Positions 22,811 through 27,920 of a stretch of DNA of 27,920 bases are shown piece by piece. This stretch comes from ZC4RG30 sp039800965 (GTDB taxonomy: Bacteria > Pseudomonadota > Gammaproteobacteria > Steroidobacterales > Steroidobacteraceae). The position numbers and the translations under genes were made by a program. Numbering within the stretch: position 1 is the stretch's first letter; every line of letters begins with the position of its first letter. Under the pieces are notes generated by a model. The model saw nothing but the letters and a program-made list of their open reading frames with translations. It made no database searches and was not told the DNA's origin. The stretch is from NCBI GenBank assembly GCA_039800965.1, contig JBDLPS010000080.1, positions 1 through 27,920 of the forward strand, read 5' to 3'.

Positions 22811-23989
22811 TTACATGGCGAAAAATCTGCCGATGCTGTCGACCACGTACTGCAGCTGGTCGGTGGCGAGCTCCGGATAGATCGGCAAGGCCAGCGTCTC
22901 GGCCGCTGCACGCTCGGATTCCGGCAGGTCGCCCGTCCTGTAGCCCAGGTACGCGAAGCACTGCTGCTGGTGCAGCGGCACCGGGTAGTACACCTCGCAG
23001 CCCACGCCCGACTCGTGCAGGAAGGCACGCAGCGCATCGCGGCGCGGAACGCGGATCACGTACTGGTTGTAGATGTGGCGGTAGCCCGGCATCGCAACGG
23101 GCGTCACCACCTGAGGATTCGCGCCGGTCGACAGCCCTGCAGCCGCAAAAGCCTGGTCGTAATACGCGGCGTTGCGCTGCCGGCCTTCCGACCAGCTGTC
23201 CAGGTGCTTCAGCTTGATGTTGAGCACCGCCGCCTGGATCTCGTCGATGCGGAAATTGCCGCCGACGAAGGCGTGGTAGTACTTCGGCTCCATGCCATGC
23301 ACGCGCAGGATGGCCATGTGCTTCGCAAGGTCCGCGTCCTGCGCCACGCAGGCGCCGGCATCGCCGAAGGCGCCGAGGTTCTTCGTAGGGAAGAACGACA
23401 GGCAGCCGATGTCGCCGAAGCTGCAGGCACGCTTGCCGGCCGCATCGGCCGCACCGATGGCCTGCGCCGCATCCTCGATCACCTTCAGGCCGTATTCCCG
23501 CGCGATCGGCATGAGCCGGGCCATGTCCGCCAGCTGGCCATAGAGATGCACCGGCATCAGCGCACGCACCGTGCTGCCCGAGGCCTTGTGCACCAGCGCC
23601 CCGCCCCGCCGCTCGCAGTCCTGTTCCAGGAAGCGGCGCAGCAACGCCGGCGACAGGTTGAACGTGACCGGGTCGATGTCGAGGAAGATCGGCCGCGCGC
23701 CCGAGCGCGCGATCGTGCCGCCCGTCGCGAAGAAGGTATACGAGCTCGTGATGACCGCATCACCCTGCTTGATATCCAGTGCCATCAGCGCCAGCAGCAG
23801 CGCATCGGTGCCCGACGACACGCCGATGCCGTGCGGCACCTGGCAATAGGCCGCGATGCCCGCTTCCAGTTCCTTGATGGCGGGGCCCAGGATGAAGTGC
23901 TGGCTGTCGCAGATGCGCTCGATGGCCGCATCGATCTCGCCCTTCAGGGCGCGGTACTGAGGCTTGAGATCCAGCAGGGGTACTTTCAT
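22811..23989 (-). CDS. DegT/DnrJ/EryC1/StrS-family PLP sugar aminotransferase
   Basis: This 392-residue PLP enzyme of the sugar aminotransferase family converts a nucleotide-linked keto-sugar to an amino-sugar. The N-terminal VPLLDLKPQY motif, SSGTDALLLAL (58-68), IEDAAQAIGA (171-180; D173 contacts the PLP ring nitrogen) and the Schiff-base lysine K203 in FFPTKNLGAFGDAG are intact. The exact sugar is not deducible; WbpE-like (UDP-3-keto-GlcNAcA) and related 3- or 4-amino-sugar enzymes are candidates. It follows dnaQ by only 20 bases and leads the sugar part of the long minus-strand run. No matching keto-sugar dehydrogenase or dehydratase gene is in this window. Confidence 0.92.
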   Translation of the reverse strand: MKVPLLDLKPQYRALKGEIDAAIERICDSQHFILGPAIKELEAGIAAYCQVPHGIGVSSGTDALLLALMALDIKQGDAVITSSYTFFATGGTIARSGARPIFLDIDPVTFNLSPALLRRFLEQDCERRGGALVHKASGSTVRALMPVHLYGQLADMARLMPIAREYGLKVIEDAAQAIGAADAAGKRACSFGDIGCLSFFPTKNLGAFGDAGACVAQDADLAKHMAILRVHGMEPKYYHAFVGGNFRIDEIQAAVLNIKLKHLDSWSEGRQRNAAYYDQAFAAAGLSTGANPQVVTPVAMPGYRHIYNQYVIRVPRRDALRAFLHESGVGCEVYYPVPLHQQQCFAYLGYRTGDLPESERAAAETLALPIYPELATDQLQYVVDSIGRFFAM

Positions 23990-24009
23990 GGTGGGCGTGT
24001 TTTCCGTTG

Positions 24010-24729
24010 TCAGTTCTGGCGCCAGACGGTCTTGCCGCCGCTGGCCTTGTCGATGATCGCGAGCAGCTTCTCGTGCGCCACGAGCTCGGCCTCGGTGGCC
24101 TCGACGACGGGCAGCGCAGGGCCCGCCCGCTCGAGCTGCCGCGAGAGCAGCGCCGCCTCGAGCGCGCCGCGGCCGTGGTCATCCAGCGCCAGCGCGCTCT
24201 GCCCGCCCGTCATCGCCAGATAGACATCCGCGAGGATGCGGGCGTCGAGCAGCGCGCCGTGGTACTCGCGGTGCGAGTTGTCGACCGAATAGCGCTTGCA
24301 CAGCGCGTCCAGGCCATTGCGCTGGCCCGGATGCATTTCCTTGGCGAGCGCCAGCGTGTCGAGCACGCGGCAGCGCGAGCGGATCTTCACCCGCTCGGTG
24401 TTGCTGCGCAGGGCATAGAGCCGCAGCTCTTCGTCGAGGAAGGCGATATCGAAGGAGGCGTTGTGCGCCAGGATCTCGGCGCCATCGATGAAGGCGAGCA
24501 GGTCGGCCGCGATCGCCTCGAAGCGCGGCTTGTCGGCAAGCCTGGAGAGCGTGATGCCGTGCACGGCCGCCGCGCCCGCGTCGATGTCGCGGTTCGGGTT
24601 CACGTAGTGGTGGAAGACGCGGCCGGTGGTGCGGCGGTTCACGAGCTCGACCACGCCGACCTCGATGATGCGATGCCCCTGCGCGACGTCGAGGCCCGTG
24701 GTTTCGGTATCGAGGACAACCTGTCTCAT
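24010..24729 (-). CDS. dnaQ: DNA polymerase III epsilon subunit (proofreading 3'-5' exonuclease)
   Basis: This 239-residue DEDDh exonuclease shows ExoI DTETTG (7-12), ExoII HNASFD (89-94) and ExoIII H157...D162 (YHGALLDA). Those residues match E. coli epsilon D12/E14, D103, H162 and D167. The C-terminal tail after ~175 would bind the alpha subunit. ATG 24729 shares one base with the rnhA stop (TGATG), giving translational coupling. The rnhA-dnaQ pairing is common in proteobacteria, here colinear rather than divergent as in E. coli. A longer frame upstream overlaps rnhA and is not real. Confidence 0.95.
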   Translation of the reverse strand: MRQVVLDTETTGLDVAQGHRIIEVGVVELVNRRTTGRVFHHYVNPNRDIDAGAAAVHGITLSRLADKPRFEAIAADLLAFIDGAEILAHNASFDIAFLDEELRLYALRSNTERVKIRSRCRVLDTLALAKEMHPGQRNGLDALCKRYSVDNSHREYHGALLDARILADVYLAMTGGQSALALDDHGRGALEAALLSRQLERAGPALPVVEATEAELVAHEKLLAIIDKASGGKTVWRQN

Positions 24730-25178
24730 CAGGGCGAGTCTACCGCAAGCATCTCGTCGATCGCCGCGTTGGCCAGTCGGTCCACGCGCTCGTTGCCCGC
24801 GTTGCCCGCGTGGCCCTTGACCCACAGCCAGGTCACCTGGTGGCGCTGCGCTTCGGCATCCAGTCGCTCCCACAGGTCCTGGTTCTTCACCGGCTTCTTG
24901 TCGGCCGTGCGCCAGCCGCGCGCCTTCCAGTTGGGCAGCCACTCCTGCACGCCGGTGCAGACGTACTTGGAATCGGTGTGCAGGCGCACGTGCACGCCGC
25001 GCTTGAGCGCCGCGAGCGCCATGATCGCGCCCATGAGCTCCATGCGGTTGTTCGTGGTCTGGGCTTCCGCACCCGAGAGCTCCTTTTCGGTCTCGCCGTG
25101 GATCAGCAGCGCGCCCCAGCCGCCGGGCCCCGGGTTGCCGCGGCAGGCGCCGTCCGTATAGATCTCGACCGCTGTCAT
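24729..25178 (-). CDS. rnhA: Ribonuclease HI
   Basis: This 149-residue RNase HI cleaves the RNA strand of RNA-DNA hybrids. The catalytic set D9 (YTDGAC), E47 (RMELMGA), D69 (HTDSKY), H123 (GHAGN) and D133 (NERVDRLA) is complete, and the basic protrusion (WLPNWKARGWRTADKKPVKN) is present. Length is typical. ATG 25178 overlaps the methyltransferase stop by four bases (ATGA), and its own stop overlaps the dnaQ start by one base. It is second in the long minus-strand run. Confidence 0.96.
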   Translation of the reverse strand: MTAVEIYTDGACRGNPGPGGWGALLIHGETEKELSGAEAQTTNNRMELMGAIMALAALKRGVHVRLHTDSKYVCTGVQEWLPNWKARGWRTADKKPVKNQDLWERLDAEAQRHQVTWLWVKGHAGNAGNERVDRLANAAIDEMLAVDSP

Positions 25179-25783
25179 GAAGGATTCCGCGTGGTGGGTT
25201 CGGCCAGTGCGCCGACGGACTGCTGACGCGCGCGCGCGCGCGGGCGGATCGGCGTCATCGTATAGAGACGCTTGCGCGCCCGGATCAGGTAGCCACCGGG
25301 CGGCCGCGGGCCGCCGGGCGCCAGCAGCTCGAAGCCCAGCACCGACAGCCAGTCCCGCACGCGGCGTTCCGGCAGCACCTGGCGGAAGCCCTCGGGCAGG
25401 CCGCGGCGGAACAGCGCCCGCAGGCCCCAGAGGCTCCACGGCCGGAAGCCCACGATGAGCAGCTGGCCTTCGCCCGTGAGCACGCGGTGCGCCTCGCGGA
25501 TGACCGATTGGGGATCGGCGGCGAACTCCAGGGTATGGGGCAGCAGCACGGCATCCACGCCATGGGACTGCAGCGGCAGCGCCCCGCAGCGGCCGACCAC
25601 GTCCACCACCCCGGGCAGGGGCTGTTCGGCCAGCAAGGTCTGGCGGCGCGTCCTGCTGCGGGACAACAGGGCCCGCGACCCACCCCAGCTGCCCAGCTGG
25701 AGCAGCTCGAAGCCGAAGACGTCATCCAGCACGCCCTCGAGCAAGCGGGCCTCCTCGGCCGCGACGTGGAAAACTGTTGGCAA
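25175..25783 (-). CDS. Class I SAM-dependent methyltransferase-like protein (rnhA-linked family)
   Basis: This protein of about 202 residues belongs to the methyltransferase-fold family usually encoded next to rnhA and gloB (YafS-like). A VFGFELLQLGSW segment near the N terminus, LPHTLEFAADP (post-motif strand) and REAHRVLTGEGQLLIVGFRPWS are recognisable, but the classical GxGxG SAM loop is weak, as is normal in this group. The substrate is unknown. The start is uncertain: no ATG or GTG lies in a suitable place. TTG 25783 is proposed because it restores the family N-terminal helix; TTG 25744 is an alternative. The basic C-terminal tail is encoded by a (CG)8 dinucleotide run. It is divergent from mltD and coupled to rnhA. 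Confidence 0.78.
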   Translation of the reverse strand: MPTVFHVAAEEARLLEGVLDDVFGFELLQLGSWGGSRALLSRSRTRRQTLLAEQPLPGVVDVVGRCGALPLQSHGVDAVLLPHTLEFAADPQSVIREAHRVLTGEGQLLIVGFRPWSLWGLRALFRRGLPEGFRQVLPERRVRDWLSVLGFELLAPGGPRPPGGYLIRARKRLYTMTPIRPRARARQQSVGALAEPTTRNPS

Positions 25784-25856
25784 TCCCTGGACCCGCCGGT
25801 TAAATACCGCCCTCTTCCGGCGGCTAGACTGCCTTTCTACCAGACAGGGGTGCAAG
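25784..25856. promoter_or_regulatory. Divergent intergenic region between the methyltransferase and mltD
   Basis: A 73-base spacer should contain the promoters for mltD and for the methyltransferase-led run. AGGGG at 25846-25850 is the mltD ribosome site, six bases before its GTG. A TAGACT hexamer (25824-25829) is a weak -10 candidate for mltD, with no good -35. gloB, often found at this position, is absent. Confidence 0.35.
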
Positions 25857-27170
25857 GTGGCCGATTCGGGCACGCTGCAGTGGATCACGACCGGCCTTGC
25901 GGCGTTGCTGCTCGCCGGCTGTGCCACGCCTGCCCTCCAGACCCACCCCACGCCGAGCATCCCCGAGCCGGTGGCCATCACGCTGCCGCCGCTGGCCTCG
26001 CTGCAGGCCGAGCCCGGGCAGTCCATCGGCTATGACGGCCTGCTGCACCCCACGCTGCCGGGCGAGCTCTATCCGGACCTGCTCGAGCGCCTGCGCGCGG
26101 GCCTTGCCCTGGGCGAGATCGACGAACAGCGCGTCGACGAGCAGCTGGCCTGGTACCTGCGCCATCCGGACTACATCGAGCGCACCATCTCGCGCGCCGC
26201 GCCCTACCTGCACTACATCGTGGCCGAGATCGAGGCGCGCAAGCTGCCGCTCGAGCTGGCGGTGCTGCCCGTCATCGAAAGCGCCTTCGAGCCTTATGCC
26301 TATTCGCGCGCGCGGGCCTCGGGCCTGTGGCAGTTCATCCCCGGCACCGGCACGCGCTTCGGGCTGCGGCAGGACTGGTGGTACGACGGGCGACGCGACA
26401 TCGTCTCGGCCACGCGCGCGGCGCTGGATTACCTCGAGTGGCTGCACGAGACCTTCAACGGCGACTGGCTGCTGGCCATCGCGGCCTACAACTGCGGCGA
26501 GATGGCGGTGGACCGCCAGGTGAAGGCCAACGAGGCGCGCGGCAAGCCCATCGACTACTGGCACCTCAAGCTGCCGCGCGAAACGCAGGGCTACGTGCCA
26601 CGCCTGCTGGCCATGGCGCGCATCGTGAAGGACCCGGCCCGCTATGGACTGGAGTTCAGCGAGATCCCCAACGAGCCTTACTTCCAGCGCGTGGACACCG
26701 GCGGCCAGATCGACATGGGCGTGGCGGCGCAGCTGGCGGGCCTGTCCACCGACGACCTTTACGCGCTGAACCCGGCCTTCCACCGCTTCGCCACGCCGCC
26801 CAACGGCCCGCACTACCTGCTGCTGCCGGTGGAATCAGCCGGCACCTTCCGCGAGAACCTGCTGCAGCTGACGCCGGACCAGCGCATGCACGTCGAGCGC
26901 TATGCGGTGCGACCGAAGGACACGCTGGCCTCGATCGCGCGGCAGTTCGGCACCACGGTGGAGATGCTGCGCGAGCTCAACGGGCTTGAAGCCAATGCCC
27001 GCCTGCAGCCGGACGACGAACTGCGTATCCCGTCGTCGGTGAACACGCTGCCGCCCAAGGTGCTGCTGGCCGCGGCCCGCGTGGACGGCACCGACAGCCT
27101 GCGCAAGGGCCAGTCGCGCCACACGCACGTGGCCCGGAAACCGCGCGCAAAACGTCCGCGCGGCGGCTGA
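25857..27170 (+). CDS. mltD: Membrane-bound lytic transglycosylase D (lipoprotein)
   Basis: This 437-residue murein hydrolase cleaves glycan strands to 1,6-anhydromuramic products at the outer membrane. The lipobox LLAGC puts the lipidated cysteine at C22. The SLT domain (about 115-245) has the catalytic E141 in the ES motif (VIESAFEPYAYS), SGLWQFIPGTG (155-165) and AAYNCGE (209-215). A LysM peptidoglycan-binding repeat is at ~348-393, preceded by a degenerate LysM-like segment (~278-325), and the tail is basic. GTG 25857 was chosen because it follows AGGGG by six bases and gives a normal lipoprotein signal; no nearer ATG exists. MltD usually has two or more LysM repeats, so one clear copy is on the low side. 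Confidence 0.94.
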   Translation: MADSGTLQWITTGLAALLLAGCATPALQTHPTPSIPEPVAITLPPLASLQAEPGQSIGYDGLLHPTLPGELYPDLLERLRAGLALGEIDEQRVDEQLAWYLRHPDYIERTISRAAPYLHYIVAEIEARKLPLELAVLPVIESAFEPYAYSRARASGLWQFIPGTGTRFGLRQDWWYDGRRDIVSATRAALDYLEWLHETFNGDWLLAIAAYNCGEMAVDRQVKANEARGKPIDYWHLKLPRETQGYVPRLLAMARIVKDPARYGLEFSEIPNEPYFQRVDTGGQIDMGVAAQLAGLSTDDLYALNPAFHRFATPPNGPHYLLLPVESAGTFRENLLQLTPDQRMHVERYAVRPKDTLASIARQFGTTVEMLRELNGLEANARLQPDDELRIPSSVNTLPPKVLLAAARVDGTDSLRKGQSRHTHVARKPRAKRPRGG

Positions 27171-27178
27171 GGCCGGCA

Positions 27179-27195
27179 GGCGGTATCATGCCGCC
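27179..27195. promoter_or_regulatory. Hairpin between mltD and fabI
   Basis: The sequence GGCGGTA-TCA-TGCCGCC can form a seven-pair stem (one G-T pair) with a three-base loop, nine bases after the mltD stop. No T-run follows, so it is not a clear intrinsic terminator. TATCAT (27184-27189) within it could serve as the fabI -10 box. Either role is tentative. Confidence 0.35.
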
Positions 27196-27220
27196 CATCG
27201 TCATCATTTCCGGGGCACAC

Positions 27221-27920
27221 ATGGGACTCCTCACTGGCAAGCGCGCGCTGATCGTCGGCGTGGCCACCGACCGTTCGATCGCCTGGGGGATCGCGCAGCA
27301 GCTGCACGCGCAGGGGGCGGAGCTCGCCTTCACCTACGGCCACGAAAAGCTCAAGGAGCGCGTGGAGCCGCTGGCCCATTCGCTGGGCTCGAAGATCGTG
27401 CTGCCGCTGGACGTGACGGTCGATGCCGAGATCGACGCGGTGTTCGCCGCGCTGAAGGCGCAGTGGGGCCACTTCGACATCCTTGTCCACGCCGTGGCCT
27501 TCGCGCCGCGCGAAGCCCTCGCCGGCAACTTCGTCGACGGCACCTCGCGCGAGGCCTTCCGCATCGCGCACGACGTGTCGAGCTACAGCCTGACGGCCCT
27601 GGCCCGCGCGGCCGCGCCGCTGATGGAGGGCCGCAACGGATCCATCCTGACGCTGAGCTATCTTGGCGCTGTGCGCTCGATTCCGGCCTACAACGTGATG
27701 GGCCTGGCCAAGGCCAGCCTCGAGGCCAATGTGCGTTTCCTCGCCGCGGATCTAGGCCCCAAGGGCATTCGCGTGAACGGCATCTCGGCCGGCCCGATCA
27801 AGACGCTGGCCGCGGCCGGCGTCGGCGGCCTGCGCAAGATGCTCGCGCAGGTGGCCAAGATCGCCCCGCTGCGCCGGAACGTGAGCACCGAGGACGTCGG
27901 CAACGCCGCCGCCTTCCTGT
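27221..27920 (+). CDS. fabI: Enoyl-[acyl-carrier-protein] reductase, 3' end cut by window edge
   Basis: The first 233 codons of FabI, which reduces enoyl-ACP with NADH in the last step of fatty acid elongation; roughly the last 25-30 residues lie beyond the window. The N terminus MGLLTGKRALIVGVATDRSIAWG is the classic FabI Rossmann segment. The catalytic Y147, Y157 and K164 are in place (SYLGAVRSIPAYNVMGLAKA), and VNGISAGPIKTLAA marks the substrate-loop region where triclosan-type inhibitors bind in the family. ATG 27221 matches the family start; an in-frame ATG 11 codons upstream lies in the hairpin region and is less likely. Confidence 0.95.
   Translation, partial: MGLLTGKRALIVGVATDRSIAWGIAQQLHAQGAELAFTYGHEKLKERVEPLAHSLGSKIVLPLDVTVDAEIDAVFAALKAQWGHFDILVHAVAFAPREALAGNFVDGTSREAFRIAHDVSSYSLTALARAAAPLMEGRNGSILTLSYLGAVRSIPAYNVMGLAKASLEANVRFLAADLGPKGIRVNGISAGPIKTLAAAGVGGLRKMLAQVAKIAPLRRNVSTEDVGNAAAFL

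Noticed and set aside
1..27920. CRISPR array, transposase, integrase, tRNA or rRNA genes
   Set aside because: No regularly spaced repeats, transposase or integrase motifs, cloverleaf-like segments or rRNA-like sequence were seen on either strand by eye.

Overview
The window is high-GC DNA from a proteobacterium, most likely a betaproteobacterium (Burkholderiales-like). The clues are the short H-NS family protein, the RlmN-like paralogue, the colinear methyltransferase-rnhA-dnaQ block divergent from mltD, and fabI. A GC-rich gammaproteobacterium cannot be excluded. Coding density is very high: no gene-free stretch exceeds 300 bases. The only clearly AT-rich islands are at about 240-370, 5931-6040 and 13168-13226, and each holds a palindrome built on ATAATC/GATTAT-type half-sites. 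I saw no tRNA, rRNA, CRISPR array, insertion sequence or phage gene.

Region 1 (1-5930, minus strand). The 5' part of a DUF4347 surface/secreted protein gene runs off the left edge. Upstream of it is a compact operon: an exported multicopper oxidase with three C-terminal fibronectin III domains, an exported c-type cytochrome fused to a type-1 periplasmic-binding-protein-like domain, and a small secreted PsiF-repeat protein. This looks like an extracytoplasmic metal- or phenol-oxidation module with its own electron carrier. The oxidase gene and the DUF4347 gene share a near-identical promoter-proximal block (18 of 24 bases, centred on TAATC-N-GATTA) about 90 bases upstream of each start codon.

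Region 2 (6038-13167). On the minus strand lie an RlmN/Cfr-family radical SAM methyltransferase and an AAHS-type MFS transporter. Then comes an amidohydrolase / exported NAD(P)-binding protein / ankyrin-repeat operon that ends in a candidate terminator. Divergent from it on the plus strand is gabD (succinate-semialdehyde dehydrogenase). Together these suggest uptake and catabolism of a small organic acid; the substrate is not identifiable from the sequence.

Region 3 (13227-25783). An H-NS family gene on the plus strand converges on a twelve-gene minus-strand run with almost no spacing. Transcribed from right to left it is: methyltransferase, rnhA, dnaQ, DegT aminotransferase, WecA-like transferase 2, pgi, a degenerate WecA-like protein, WecA-like transferase 1, UDP-glucose dehydrogenase, an orphan ParD-like ribbon-helix-helix protein, manC and manB. 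The sugar genes carry fructose-6-phosphate to GDP-mannose (ManC isomerase domain, ManB, ManC transferase domain) and UDP-glucose to UDP-glucuronate. Two polyprenyl-phosphate sugar-1-phosphate transferases could start lipid-linked glycan synthesis. This is the precursor and initiation half of an exopolysaccharide or O-antigen locus; no polymerase, flippase or export gene is in view.

Region 4 (25857-27920, plus strand). mltD (lipoprotein lytic transglycosylase) is followed by fabI, which is cut by the right edge.

The most unusual items are the catalytically degraded WecA paralogue kept between two intact copies, the oxidase-cytochrome/PBP-PsiF operon, and the shared palindromic promoter element.
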